64,000 bases of DNA from Levilactobacillus brevis ATCC 14869 = DSM 20054 (GTDB lineage Bacteria > Bacillota > Bacilli > Lactobacillales > Lactobacillaceae): assembly GCF_001433855.1 (NCBI RefSeq), contig NZ_AZCP01000001.1, forward strand, positions 292,347 to 356,346, given 5' to 3'. The position numbers and the translations under genes are program-made. Under the pieces are notes generated by a model. The model saw only the letters and a program-made list of their open reading frames with translations. It made no database searches and was not told the DNA's origin. The number at the start of each line of letters is the position of its first letter. The stretch's first letter is position 1. Shown here piece by piece: positions 1 through 8,240 of this stretch.

Positions 1-6
1 AAATGC

Positions 7-29
7 TATACTAAGCCGAGCATAGTATA
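7..29. promoter_or_regulatory. Inverted repeat upstream of yitT-like gene
   Basis: A perfect 7-bp dyad, TATACTA at 7-13 and TAGTATA at 23-29, separated by 9 bases, lies 44 bases before the first gene. It could be an operator, and the first arm also resembles a -10 box (TATACT). The upstream gene is outside the window, so the context cannot be judged. Confidence 0.3.
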
Positions 30-72
30 AAAGATGAGAAGAAACGAGATAAGTGAGGTCGGTTTTTAAATC

Positions 73-948
73 ATGGATGATGTGCAGCAGTTGTTCAAAC
101 GGCATACCTATACGGCAAAGATTTCCGTTGCCTTTTTTTACGGTGTCTTGGTGTCAATCGCGGTGAATTTTTTCTGGACACCCGGACATATTTATTCGTC
201 CGGTGTGACCGGGTTAGCGCAGTTGGTGAACACCTTAACGGGTGGTCTAGGAGTCTTTCACATTGGAACGGGTTTAGGGCTGTTTCTGATTAACATTCCC
301 ATGTTTTTCTTGGCTTGGAAACAAATTGGGAAATCCTTTACCATTTTTACCTTTATCTGTGTCTTGTTTGCGTCGGTGATGATTCGCTGGATTCAGCCGA
401 TTCACTTAACCAATGATCCCATTATCTGTGCCATCTTTGGGGGAGCCGTCAATGGATTCGGGACCGGCTTTGCTTTAAAGAACGGGATTTCGACCGGTGG
501 GTTAGATATTATTGGGATCGTCGTTCGTCGTAAGACTGGGCGCAGCATCGGTACCATTAACATCGCATTTAACAGTTTGATCGTGATTAGTGCCGGGTTT
601 GTTTACGGGTGGCCTTACGCGCTGTATTCAGCATTAGGGCTTTACGTGAATGCTAAAGTCATGGACATTACGTTTACGCGGCAACAGCGCATGCAGGTCA
701 TGGTGATTACGGACCGGCCTAAGACGGTGATTGACAGTATTCAAAATCACATGCGGCGAGGCATCACGATCGTTCATGGGGCCGAAGGGGCTTACCGACA
801 TGATGAAAAGACGATCCTATTTACGGTGATTACCCGGTATGAAATGGATGCGTTAGAAACGGCTATGGAGGAATCAGATCCTAAGGCCTTTGTTAGTATC
901 TCAGATACGGTAAAAGTGTTGGGACATTTCTATGAACCGAAATGGTAA
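73..948 (+). CDS. YitT family integral membrane protein (DUF161/DUF2179)
   Basis: A 291-residue membrane protein. The first ~195 residues hold five or so hydrophobic segments of the YitT/DUF161 type, including the family-typical glycine-rich stretch around residues 135-155 (GISTGGLDIIG). The last ~85 residues are a soluble DUF2179 domain. The family is widespread in Firmicutes; its transported substrate is not established. The nearest Shine-Dalgarno-like sequence (GAGG, 56-59) is rather far from this ATG, so the start is only likely. The gene is monocistronic, with a terminator directly behind it. A paralogue on the other strand lies at 49121-50017. Confidence 0.9.
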   Translation: MDDVQQLFKRHTYTAKISVAFFYGVLVSIAVNFFWTPGHIYSSGVTGLAQLVNTLTGGLGVFHIGTGLGLFLINIPMFFLAWKQIGKSFTIFTFICVLFASVMIRWIQPIHLTNDPIICAIFGGAVNGFGTGFALKNGISTGGLDIIGIVVRRKTGRSIGTINIAFNSLIVISAGFVYGWPYALYSALGLYVNAKVMDITFTRQQRMQVMVITDRPKTVIDSIQNHMRRGITIVHGAEGAYRHDEKTILFTVITRYEMDALETAMEESDPKAFVSISDTVKVLGHFYEPKW

Positions 949-951
949 GTC

Positions 952-987
952 AAAAGTGGTTGGGCGCTAATTGCCCGCCACTTTTTT
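952..987 (+). terminator. Rho-independent terminator after YitT-like gene
   Basis: Arms AAAAGTGGttGGGC (952-965) and GCCCgCCACTTTT (973-985) form a hairpin followed by a T run. It sits just after the stop codon at 948. Confidence 0.8.
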
Positions 988-1065
988 ATAAATAGGCCCA
1001 ACATTATGAATTTTATGGTGGAATGTTAAAGGTTCTTAAATTTCGCTAGGTTATCTCGGGAGATG

Positions 1066-1074
1066 TGGTATAAT
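1066..1074 (+). promoter_or_regulatory. Extended -10 promoter of teichoic-acid-type cluster
   Basis: TGG-TATAAT is an exact extended -10 element; no good -35 is visible. Transcription would begin near 1081, so an upstream in-frame ATG at 1063 cannot be the start of the following gene. This decides in favour of the GTG at 1111. Confidence 0.6.
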
Positions 1075-1110
1075 TCTCGATGTTATGGGCAGCGAAATTT
1101 AGTGATATTG

Positions 1111-2268
1111 GTGATTAACGTGAAAGAGATTTATTTGTGGTTAGTACGACTAATGTCGCTACTGTGTGCAAGGCGTCACCGAAATAAAGTGGTTTATTTA
1201 CTGAGTTTTAGTGATAACTTGCCATTCATCAAAGCATTGGCAGCAGCTTTACCCGCCGATGTTGATTTACTTGTGTTTTACCGACCAGAGCATGAAGCGG
1301 CAGCCACCCACTTGGCCGCCGCTGGGATTACCACATGTGTCTTTCGAGATGATCTGCACTTCGTTTGGCGGGGGATTCCCAGCCTGATGCAAGCACGTCT
1401 CTTGTTTTGTGATAATTATTATGCCTTTCTGGGCGGGTTGTGGCACCCGAAAAATATGCGAATTGTGCAAATGTGGCATGCTGCGGGAGCAATTAAACGG
1501 TTTGGCTGGGATGATCCGACAACGAGTCGGCGCCCTAAGAGCGACCGGCGCCGTTTTCAAGCAGTTTATAACCAATTTGATGACTACGTGGTGGGGTCAT
1601 CAGCAATGGGCCAGGTGTTTGCCAATAGTTATCGCGTCCCTTTTGAGCGGATGCAGATTTTGGGCTATCCTCGATCCGATCGGTTAGTTAACACTACTTG
1701 GTTGGCGAAAACTCGCCAGCGGGTGTATCGCTTAGCACCGGAATTACAAGACCAGCGGGTGATCTTGTATGCACCCACGTATCGGGATGGCGTCACCTTC
1801 AGACCACCGGAAGGTCTCGTAACAGCCTTACAGCAAGACCCAGCTGCGAAGGTTATTGTTAAGTTGCATCCGGCACTGGCAGATCAAACAGCTAGGCTCC
1901 AACAAGAACTGGGTACTCAGGTGGTGGTTGCCCAACACCTGAGTACCACTGAACTGTTAACCGTTACGGAAACTCTGATTACGGATTACTCGTCAGTTGC
2001 GTTTGACTATAGCTTATTGTCCAATGCACACAGCTTGTTGTTTTACTTGTTTGATTTGCCGGCCTACACGCAAGATCCAGGTGTTCAGGCCGACTTATTC
2101 GAGTGGTTGCCGAGTCCAGCTTTACAAACGGCTGCTGAACTGGCTGCTGCGATTCACGCGGATACCGCGACAGATTTCACCAAATTCAATCAACATTGGA
2201 ACAGTGCTAATGACGGGCAAGCCACCCAGCGGGTGATTGACCGGTATGTCGCATTGTTAACCAATTAA
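1111..2268 (+). CDS. CDP-glycerol glycerophosphotransferase family protein (TagB-like)
   Basis: A 385-residue protein from the GTG start. It carries the Glyphos_transf motifs: a WHAAGAIKRFGWD block (first third of the C-terminal domain), YAPTYRDG, KLHP, and the near-C-terminal [12 protein letters not shown]. Enzymes of this family move glycerol phosphate from CDP-glycerol onto teichoic-acid primers or chains at the inner membrane face. The length matches TagB-type primases (about 380 residues) rather than the ~750-residue TagF polymerases, but substrate specificity cannot be read from sequence. It is followed 18 bases later by a TagG-type permease, then by a second family member, so wall-polymer synthesis or decoration is the likely role. 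The start is uncertain: GTG 1120 is also possible, and no strong ribosome binding site is visible. Confidence 0.85.
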   Translation: MINVKEIYLWLVRLMSLLCARRHRNKVVYLLSFSDNLPFIKALAAALPADVDLLVFYRPEHEAAATHLAAAGITTCVFRDDLHFVWRGIPSLMQARLLFCDNYYAFLGGLWHPKNMRIVQMWHAAGAIKRFGWDDPTTSRRPKSDRRRFQAVYNQFDDYVVGSSAMGQVFANSYRVPFERMQILGYPRSDRLVNTTWLAKTRQRVYRLAPELQDQRVILYAPTYRDGVTFRPPEGLVTALQQDPAAKVIVKLHPALADQTARLQQELGTQVVVAQHLSTTELLTVTETLITDYSSVAFDYSLLSNAHSLLFYLFDLPAYTQDPGVQADLFEWLPSPALQTAAELAAAIHADTATDFTKFNQHWNSANDGQATQRVIDRYVALLTN

Positions 2269-2286
2269 TTAAAGGAGTGCAGTGCC

Positions 2287-3096
2287 TTGAAAGAGGTCAT
2301 GACCTTATTTAAAGAGCAAATTTCAAGCTTGGGAATTATTTTTCGGATTTCTCGATATGAGGACCAAGCGAGTTATCAGAGTCATTATTTAGGTTTAGCG
2401 TGGGAATACTTATATCCATTGATTCAAATTGGGATTTACTGGTTAGTCTTCGGTGTGGGTTTAAAACACGGTCAACCGTTGAATGGCGTTAGCTACCTCC
2501 CGTGGATGGTGATTGGGATTACCCCGTGGTTCTTCATGAACCGGGCCACGCTGGATGCATCTAAGAGTATCTATCAGCGGGTCAATATGGTGGCTAAGAT
2601 GAAGTTCCCAGTATCCGCTTTGCCCACGATTAAAGTCGTCAGCAATCTTAGCTCCTTTTGGACAATGATGGTTTTTTCCATCTTCATTGGTCTATTGAAT
2701 GGCGTTTATCCTAAGGTAGCGTGGTTGCAATGGATTTACTATTTCTTCGCTATGATTTGCTTGTTAGTCGCTTTAGGGGTCTTAAACTCCTGTATCAGTG
2801 TGCTCGTGCGAGATTACCATATCCTCTTACAGTCTGTGATGCGGATGTTATTTTACGTTTCTGGCGTGCTGTTTAACTTTGTCACAACGTCATTCCCCGC
2901 ACCATTTGTGCATTTGTTGGAATTGAACCCGTATTATTACATTGTTAATGGTTTTCGGGAATCCTTCATTGGGAGTGGCTGGTTCTGGCAACATCCAATG
3001 CTGACCTTGGAATTCTGGTTATTTGTGTTCTTTGTTTTGCTGGTGGGGTCTCACTTGCACTACAAGTTCCGTTCACGTTTTGTTGATTTAATTTAA
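2287..3096 (+). CDS. tagG: ABC-2 type polysaccharide/teichoic acid export permease (TagG-like)
   Basis: A 269-residue membrane protein starting at TTG 2287 behind GGAG (2273-2276). It has a hydrophilic N-terminus (about 30 residues) followed by six hydrophobic segments, including the WMVIGITPWFFM region near residue 78 and a final membrane span before a short basic tail. This is the ABC-2/TagG architecture: the permease half of an ATP-driven exporter for lipid-linked wall polymer. The ATP-binding partner TagH, usually adjacent, is absent; the neighbours are two glycerophosphotransferases. It must use an ATPase encoded elsewhere or be a second, dedicated permease. Confidence 0.85.
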   Translation: MKEVMTLFKEQISSLGIIFRISRYEDQASYQSHYLGLAWEYLYPLIQIGIYWLVFGVGLKHGQPLNGVSYLPWMVIGITPWFFMNRATLDASKSIYQRVNMVAKMKFPVSALPTIKVVSNLSSFWTMMVFSIFIGLLNGVYPKVAWLQWIYYFFAMICLLVALGVLNSCISVLVRDYHILLQSVMRMLFYVSGVLFNFVTTSFPAPFVHLLELNPYYYIVNGFRESFIGSGWFWQHPMLTLEFWLFVFFVLLVGSHLHYKFRSRFVDLI

Positions 3097-3115
3097 TTGA
3101 AAGGAGCAACGTCAA

Positions 3116-4339
3116 ATGGCTAACGGTTTGCAACGAATCATTCGGTCATTGAAGCTGGTTGCTCGCTATGGGCTCATCGTGATGAACGATGGGCTTATTT
3201 GTTTACCGATCAAACAGCGACAAGTCGTTTTTGAAAGCTTTAATGGCAAGGATGTTAATGATAATCCAGCCGCAATTTATCGTGAATTAGTGGCTACAGC
3301 GCCGGAATACCGGACAACGGCTTATTTTAGTGTCAAACCACGTGAATTTGCCGCGCTACATAAAAAATATCCCCAGATTCAACTGGTCAAACGGTTCACA
3401 CCACGCTGGGTGTGGCTGATGGCACGGGCTGAATTTTGGGTACTCAACTCACGACTGCCAAATTGGTGGCATCAGAACCGGCGAACAACGGTGATTCAAA
3501 CGTGGCACGGGACGCCACTTAAAAAACTGGGAGCAGACATTGAACATGTGGCGATTCCCGGAACCACGACGGCGGCGTATCATCAAGAGTTTAAGACGGC
3601 GGCTAGTCGTTGGCAATATTTAATTGCCCCTAACCAATACTCGCAGACGATTTTTAAGTCAGCGTTTGGATTCCATCATCAATTCTTATCGGTTGGATAT
3701 CCCCGTAACGATCGGTTATATACGACGCTGCCGGCTGAGATTACGGATTTGAAACAGCAACTTTTGGGATCAACTAAGGGTCCCGTGGTGACTTACGCGC
3801 CGACCTGGCGTGATGATATGGCAGTTCGACCCGGCGTTTATCAGTTTGATCTGCCGTTTGATTTGGCGGAATTCTTCCAGCATGTTCCTGCGAATACGCA
3901 GTTAATCATTCGACCGCACTATTTAGTGAAGGACGCCATTGATATTCACGGGTTTGAAGAGCGGGTCCACGTGTTGGCCGAGACAGACATTACGGACTTG
4001 TATTTGATTTCTGACTTATTAATTACCGATTACTCGTCGGTGATGTTTGACTTTGCGAATTTGCAGCGACCGCAACTATTTTTTGCGTATGATTTGGCCC
4101 ATTATCGGGATCAATTACGTGGTTTTTACTTTGACTATGAACAAGAAATTCCGGGTCCATTGGTGACGACGGCGAGTGCTTTTTATGCGCAGTTAGATCG
4201 TTGGCGCCAAGACGGGGCCTTTCACGACTACCAAGCACGGCAGGCCGCTTTTTATGAGAAATTTTGCTCATGGGAAGATGGAACGGCTAGCCGTCAGGTT
4301 GTTCAGGTCATGTTGCACGGAAAGGATGAGATAAAATGA
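3116..4339 (+). CDS. CDP-glycerol glycerophosphotransferase family protein (TagF/TagB-like)
   Basis: A 407-residue protein with ATG behind GAAAGGAG. The family blocks are clear: [12 protein letters not shown] (near residue 135), YAPTWRDD (near 228), IIRPHY, and [14 protein letters not shown] (near 303). These include the conserved His and Asp/Ser residues of glycerophosphate transferases. It lacks the extra N-terminal half of full-length TagF polymerases. It probably acts with the upstream homologue and the TagG-type permease in making a glycerol-phosphate-containing wall polymer. The last codons overlap the start of nfo by four bases (ATGA), so nfo is translationally coupled to this cluster. 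Confidence 0.88.
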   Translation: MANGLQRIIRSLKLVARYGLIVMNDGLICLPIKQRQVVFESFNGKDVNDNPAAIYRELVATAPEYRTTAYFSVKPREFAALHKKYPQIQLVKRFTPRWVWLMARAEFWVLNSRLPNWWHQNRRTTVIQTWHGTPLKKLGADIEHVAIPGTTTAAYHQEFKTAASRWQYLIAPNQYSQTIFKSAFGFHHQFLSVGYPRNDRLYTTLPAEITDLKQQLLGSTKGPVVTYAPTWRDDMAVRPGVYQFDLPFDLAEFFQHVPANTQLIIRPHYLVKDAIDIHGFEERVHVLAETDITDLYLISDLLITDYSSVMFDFANLQRPQLFFAYDLAHYRDQLRGFYFDYEQEIPGPLVTTASAFYAQLDRWRQDGAFHDYQARQAAFYEKFCSWEDGTASRQVVQVMLHGKDEIK

Positions 4340-5265
4340 CACCATTTTTAATTGGGTCGCATGTGAGTATGAAAGGGAAAGAGATGCTGCTGGGGTCGGC
4401 CCAAGAGGCTGCTCAGTACGGTGAGAATGTCTTCATGATTTATACCGGTGCACCACAAAATACACGGCGTAAGTCAATTGAAGACCTAAACATTCCCGCG
4501 GCTAAGACTTTCATGGCGGCCCATGAACAGCGAGAAATTGTGGTCCATGCGCCTTACGTGGTGAATTTAGGTAATACGGCAAAACCGGCCAATTTTCAAT
4601 TTGCCATTTCATTCTTGACGGCTGAGGTCCAACGGGCAGCGGCATTGGGCGCTAAGCAAATTGTTCTTCATCCCGGTGCCCATGTTGGCGCCGGGGCACC
4701 GGCGGCAATTGCCCAGATTGCTCAGGGACTGGATACTATTTTGACGGCGGCCGAGTCGCCAGTCCAGATTGCACTAGAGACGATGGCGGGTAAGGGGACT
4801 GAAGTTGGCCGGTCGTTTGAAGAGTTGGCAGCGATTATTGATGCCACTCCCCATAACGATCAACTGTCAGTCTGTTTTGATACCTGTCACACGAGTGATG
4901 CGGGGTATGCGATTGCCACAGATTTTGATGGGGTGCTCAATGAGTTCGATCATGTAATCGGACTAGATCGCCTGAAAGTGGTACATTTGAATGATTCCAA
5001 GAATCCACAGGGCAGTCACAAGGATCGGCATACCAATATTGGCTTAGGGACGTTAGGTTTTGACGTTTTGAATGCAGCGGCCCATCATCCTCAGTTAACA
5101 ACGGTACCGAAAATTATGGAAACGCCAGTTATCGGCCCAGACCGTAAGCACGGTGTGAATCCGCATGGCTATGAAGTAGCAATGCTCAAGCATCAACAGT
5201 TTAACCCAGACCTGGAAGCAGATGTTTTGGCGGGGGTTCCGGTTGACGCTTATCTTCAACGTTAA
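4336..5265 (+). CDS. nfo: Deoxyribonuclease IV (AP endonuclease, Nfo family)
   Basis: A 309-residue TIM-barrel endonuclease IV, which cleaves DNA 5' to abasic sites in base excision repair using a three-metal zinc cluster. Visible metal-ligand blocks are HAPYVVNL (near residue 71), VLHPGAH (near 112), ALETMAG (Glu near 150), CFDTCH (near 183), VVHLNDSK (near 220) and KDRHTNIG. The start overlaps the preceding gene by ATGA. Coupling of a repair enzyme to cell-wall genes is probably incidental. A long bidirectional terminator follows. Confidence 0.95.
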   Translation: MTPFLIGSHVSMKGKEMLLGSAQEAAQYGENVFMIYTGAPQNTRRKSIEDLNIPAAKTFMAAHEQREIVVHAPYVVNLGNTAKPANFQFAISFLTAEVQRAAALGAKQIVLHPGAHVGAGAPAAIAQIAQGLDTILTAAESPVQIALETMAGKGTEVGRSFEELAAIIDATPHNDQLSVCFDTCHTSDAGYAIATDFDGVLNEFDHVIGLDRLKVVHLNDSKNPQGSHKDRHTNIGLGTLGFDVLNAAAHHPQLTTVPKIMETPVIGPDRKHGVNPHGYEVAMLKHQQFNPDLEADVLAGVPVDAYLQR

Positions 5266-5281
5266 AAGCGATTGTTAATTA

Positions 5282-5333
5282 AAATAAGCACGACTTTCAA
5301 GGCAAACTGCCAGTTTGAAAGTCGTGCTTATTT
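5282..5333. terminator. Bidirectional terminator between nfo and ppsR
   Basis: A perfect 19-bp inverted repeat (5282-5300 and 5315-5333) with a 14-base spacer, flanked by A runs on one side and T runs on the other. It serves the two convergent genes. Confidence 0.85.
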
Positions 5334-5362
5334 GATACTGCCTGCTAATGTATTGAAACCAA

Positions 5363-6190
5363 TTAGTCTTGTAAGGAGTGGGGAATGAGGTCGTAATCGA
5401 CACTTTCCATAATGAGCGTAGCGGTTTCCTCAATTGATTTGTTAGATACGTCAATAACCAAACAGCCAATCTTTTTATACAATCTTTGCGCGTAGGCTAA
5501 TTCTTCTGTAATTTTGGCAGTGTCAGAATAAGCACTGTCAGCGGGAAGACCATAGGATAACATGCGCTCTTGCCGAATTTTACGCAGAATTTCCGGCCGA
5601 TTGGTTAGGCCAAAGATCCGTTTGGGATCGACCTGCCACAACTCGTCTGGGAGTTGCGTTTTGGGCGACAGCGGGAGATTAGCAACCCGTAAGTTCCGGT
5701 TGGCTAGGAATAAGGACAGCGGCGTTTTAGACGTCCGTGAGACCCCTAAAATGACGATATCCGCTTTTAACAGACCAGTGGGGTCTTTACCATCATCGTA
5801 GGTTACGGCGAACTCCATGGCGGCAATTCGGTCGAAATATGTGTCATTGAGATTGTGGACGAGTCCAGGGACACCCTCGGGTTCCAGCCCGGTTGCTTGG
5901 TGCATCACATCCATGGCCGGTTGGATACAGTCAAACTGCTGTAGATGATTCGTTGCAGCAAATTCACGAACGTGTTGGCTAAGTTTTGGGCTAACCAAGG
6001 TGTGAAAAATCATCGCCCGTTGTTTTTTAGCTAAATTTAAAATACCATCCAGAATTGAATCTGTTTGAATGAACGGGAAACGTTGGTAACTCACTTGAAT
6101 GGTCGGGTACTGTGAAACGGCCGTCTGGGCGACGGTTAGGGCGGTCTCTCCGGAAGAATCGGAGATAACGAAAATAGTCATTTGTTGCAT
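5363..6190 (-). CDS. Kinase/pyrophosphorylase, PPDK regulatory protein family (DUF299)
   Basis: A 275-residue member of the PSRP/DUF299 family (B. subtilis YqfL, E. coli PpsR). Characterised members both phosphorylate (ADP-dependent) and dephosphorylate a threonine of pyruvate phosphate dikinase or PEP synthetase. The N-terminal FVISDSSGETA block (residues ~5-16) and the P-loop-like GVSRTSKTP (near 150) are diagnostic. ATG 6190 is preferred to the upstream TTG (6199) because AGGAG sits nine bases before ATG and touches TTG. No dikinase gene is in the window. It is divergent from rpsU, with its own promoter. Confidence 0.9.
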   Translation of the reverse strand: MQQMTIFVISDSSGETALTVAQTAVSQYPTIQVSYQRFPFIQTDSILDGILNLAKKQRAMIFHTLVSPKLSQHVREFAATNHLQQFDCIQPAMDVMHQATGLEPEGVPGLVHNLNDTYFDRIAAMEFAVTYDDGKDPTGLLKADIVILGVSRTSKTPLSLFLANRNLRVANLPLSPKTQLPDELWQVDPKRIFGLTNRPEILRKIRQERMLSYGLPADSAYSDTAKITEELAYAQRLYKKIGCLVIDVSNKSIEETATLIMESVDYDLIPHSLQD

Positions 6191-6219
6191 AGCGAGCAAC
6201 TCCTCTGGTCTTTTCCTCT

Positions 6220-6248
6220 AGTTTACCCCGAGAGATAAAACGGTTCAA
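6220..6248 (-). promoter_or_regulatory. Promoter of PPDK-regulator homologue
   Basis: On the minus strand TTGAAC (6248-6243) and TAAACT (6225-6220) are separated by 17 bases, placing transcription start about 20-25 bases before the ATG at 6190. Confidence 0.55.
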
Positions 6249-6267
6249 ATTTTATTTGCCTGCGTTA

Positions 6268-6296
6268 TTGACGCGGTTTGTGTGTTTATGTATAAT
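6268..6296 (+). promoter_or_regulatory. Strong promoter of rpsU
   Basis: TTGACG (6268-6273), 17-base spacer, perfect TATAAT (6291-6296). It is divergent from the ppsR promoter with only about 20 bases between the two -35 boxes. Confidence 0.75.
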
Positions 6297-6308
6297 AGTT
6301 AAGAACCG

Positions 6309-6340
6309 TTACGCCGGTGGACAATGTTTAACCGGTGTTA
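6309..6340 (+). other. rpsU 5' leader hairpin
   Basis: TTACGCCGGT (6309-6318) can pair with ACCGGTGTTA (6331-6340), with one wobble and one mismatch and a 12-base loop, within the ~70-base untranslated leader of rpsU. It may be a ribosomal-protein autoregulatory or mRNA-stability element; function is not shown. Confidence 0.35.
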
Positions 6341-6370
6341 TTATTTGTGCTCGGAGGGAGGGAATTTTAT

Positions 6371-6559
6371 ATGGCAAAGACAGTCGTTCGCAAAAACGAG
6401 TCTTTTGACGACGCTCTTCGGCGCTTCAAACGTACGGTTTCCCGTAGCGGTACTTTACAAGAATACCGTAAACGTGAATTTTACGAAAAACCAAGTGTGA
6501 AGAAAAAGTTAAAATCAGAAGCTGCGCGTAAGCGTAAAGCCAAGAAGAAGCGTTTCTAA
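6371..6559 (+). CDS. rpsU: 30S ribosomal protein S21
   Basis: A 62-residue, very basic protein beginning [15 protein letters not shown], with a lysine/arginine-rich tail. Length and N-terminus are typical of Firmicutes S21, which joins the small subunit late and helps initiation. The start at 6371 follows GGAGGGAGGG by a normal gap; an in-frame ATG at 6335 lies before the ribosome binding site and is not used. The gene has its own strong promoter and a terminator. Confidence 0.97.
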   Translation: MAKTVVRKNESFDDALRRFKRTVSRSGTLQEYRKREFYEKPSVKKKLKSEAARKRKAKKKRF

Positions 6560-6577
6560 GCTCTTTTTGCAAGTATG

Positions 6578-6613
6578 AAAAAACCTCAAGGTCATTGGCC
6601 TTGAGGTTTTTTT
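6578..6613. terminator. Terminator between rpsU and oxidoreductase gene
   Basis: AAAAAACCTCAAGG (6578-6591) pairs with CCTTGAGGTTTTTT (6599-6612). A and T runs on both sides make it usable by both convergent genes. Confidence 0.85.
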
Positions 6614-6621
6614 GTGGTGAA

Positions 6622-7650
6622 TCACTGATTAGTAAGCACCACTTTACCGATCATTCGGTTAGATTCGACCAAAGCATGGGCTTGGCGTAGATTAGCTGCA
6701 GTGATAGGCGTCAATGTTTTGGTCAACGTTGATTGCAAGCGACCGGCATCTAGCAAACCCCGTACTCGTTCTAAGATGGCGTGTTGGCTCTGCATGTCGG
6801 GTGTTTCATAAAATGACTTGGTATACATCCATTCCCAAGCAAAGGTGGCTCGCTTTTGCTTTAAAGCGCGCAGGTCGATGGGAGTGTTACTACCGGTAAT
6901 GGAGACGATCGTCCCGCTGGGGGCAATGAGGTCAACAATTTCGGACCAATGTTGGTTGAGATTACTAAGTTCCAAAATATAATCGACCGTGTCTAGTCCC
7001 AGTGCGTGAACTTGTTCGACCACATCTTGTCGATGATTGACAACATGGTCGGCACCGTGTTGTTTAGTCCAGGCAATTGTCTCTGGACGAGAGGCCGTAG
7101 CGATGACGGTGAGTCCGGCTAATTTGGCCAATTGCGTGGCAATGGAGCCTACGCCCCCAGCGCCATTAATCACCAATAAAGTTCGGCCAGCGTTGTCGGC
7201 GGGGTGATCAATGTCCAGATGCATTTGTTCAAAGAGTGCTTCCCAGGCCGTCAATGAGGTTAACGGCATTGCGGCAATTTCGGCCGGTGAGAGTGACGTG
7301 GGGGCATGTCCCACGATTCGTTCGTCGACTAGTTGATAGTCGCTGTCCGTACCGGATCGTTTGAACGATCCAGCGTAAAAGACCCGATCACCAGATTGAA
7401 AGTCACGAACGTCGTTTCCGACTGCCGTGACGATTCCGTAAGCATCCCAACCAATCACTTTGGGGTGATCAAGAATGCCCGACGTGCTCCGGCGAACGGC
7501 AGTATCGACTGGGTTAACCGAAGTTGCGATAATCTGGACCAGTAAGTCATGTCCGGTAGGTTCCGGTCGGGGCACCGTGACGTCAAAGAAACTGTGATTG
7601 TCTTCGATTGGTAAATGGCGGTCAAAACCAATTGCGTGCATCATCGTCAT
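6622..7650 (-). CDS. Zinc-binding-type alcohol dehydrogenase / quinone oxidoreductase family (MDR)
   Basis: A 342-residue medium-chain NAD(P)H-dependent reductase. It has an N-terminal GroES-like domain and a Rossmann fold with GAGGVGS near residue 160. The catalytic and structural zinc cysteines of alcohol dehydrogenases are lacking, so it belongs to the ZADH/quinone-oxidoreductase branch, which reduces quinones or enals. ATG 7650 is chosen over ATG 7659 because GAAAGG directly abuts 7659 and is nine bases from 7650. It is divergent from an HxlR-type regulator, a common pairing for electrophile-responsive oxidoreductases. Physiological substrate is unknown. Confidence 0.88.
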   Translation of the reverse strand: MTMMHAIGFDRHLPIEDNHSFFDVTVPRPEPTGHDLLVQIIATSVNPVDTAVRRSTSGILDHPKVIGWDAYGIVTAVGNDVRDFQSGDRVFYAGSFKRSGTDSDYQLVDERIVGHAPTSLSPAEIAAMPLTSLTAWEALFEQMHLDIDHPADNAGRTLLVINGAGGVGSIATQLAKLAGLTVIATASRPETIAWTKQHGADHVVNHRQDVVEQVHALGLDTVDYILELSNLNQHWSEIVDLIAPSGTIVSITGSNTPIDLRALKQKRATFAWEWMYTKSFYETPDMQSQHAILERVRGLLDAGRLQSTLTKTLTPITAANLRQAHALVESNRMIGKVVLTNQ

Positions 7651-7730
7651 AAAAATCATCCTTTCATTTCTGAAGATAGTGCTAGCGTAGTCTAATTAAC
7701 GGCTAAAAACAATCCTGTAGTTTTAGGGAG

Positions 7731-7758
7731 TAACTAACACTGATGTAAGTGAGGGTTA
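7731..7758. promoter_or_regulatory. Putative HxlR operator
   Basis: An imperfect dyad TAACTAACACT-N6-AGTGAGGGTTA (8 of 11 positions symmetric; outer TAAC/GTTA and inner CACT/AGTG match). It lies in the 172-base divergent intergenic region between the oxidoreductase and HxlR genes, a natural control point for both. Confidence 0.45.
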
Positions 7759-7822
7759 ACGGTCGTTTTTAGCTGGAAAACGGCGTATGATGAACGCATT
7801 CATGATAAAGAGAGGAAATGAG

Positions 7823-8203
7823 ATGAGCATGCAACGTAAGGTTTACGACTGTGTCGCTGGTTGTCCGGTGGAAAGTACCCTACAGATTATTTCCGGAAAA
7901 TGGAAAAGTGTCATTTTGTACCGGCTATTTCAAGAACAGGTTGCCCGTTACAGTGATTTTGAACGCTGGTTACCCACAATTTCATCGCGGATGTTGGCTC
8001 GTCAACTACAAGAATTGGTGACCGACGACGTTGTGACAAAGCAAATTTATGCGCAGATTCCGCCTAAGACGGAGTATCGGTTGACGGAATTTGGTCAAAC
8101 GCTGCGACCCGTGATTGAAGCGATGGAACACTGGGGACAATATTATAATCACTTGCAAATGGGGCAGGTAACTTTACCTGACGCTCAGGAAAATAAGGTG
8201 TAG
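7823..8203 (+). CDS. HxlR family winged-helix transcriptional regulator
   Basis: A 126-residue MarR-like winged helix of the HxlR family. It starts at ATG 7823 after AGAGGA (7811-7816). The N-terminal Cys residues (YDCVAGCPVESTL, residues ~7-19) include the conserved redox/electrophile-sensing cysteine seen in YodB/HypR-type regulators; GKWKSVILYRL and the SRMLARQLQELV recognition helix follow. It probably controls the divergent oxidoreductase from the dyad at 7731-7758. Inducer unknown. Confidence 0.92.
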   Translation: MSMQRKVYDCVAGCPVESTLQIISGKWKSVILYRLFQEQVARYSDFERWLPTISSRMLARQLQELVTDDVVTKQIYAQIPPKTEYRLTEFGQTLRPVIEAMEHWGQYYNHLQMGQVTLPDAQENKV

Positions 8204-8240
8204 ACTAAATAATAAGTTGAATTTTTTAGGAGGAAGACAC

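Noticed and set aside
6181-6199. TTG at 6199 as start of the DUF299 protein
   Set aside because: The AGAGGAG sequence directly abuts it; ATG 6190 has correct spacing.
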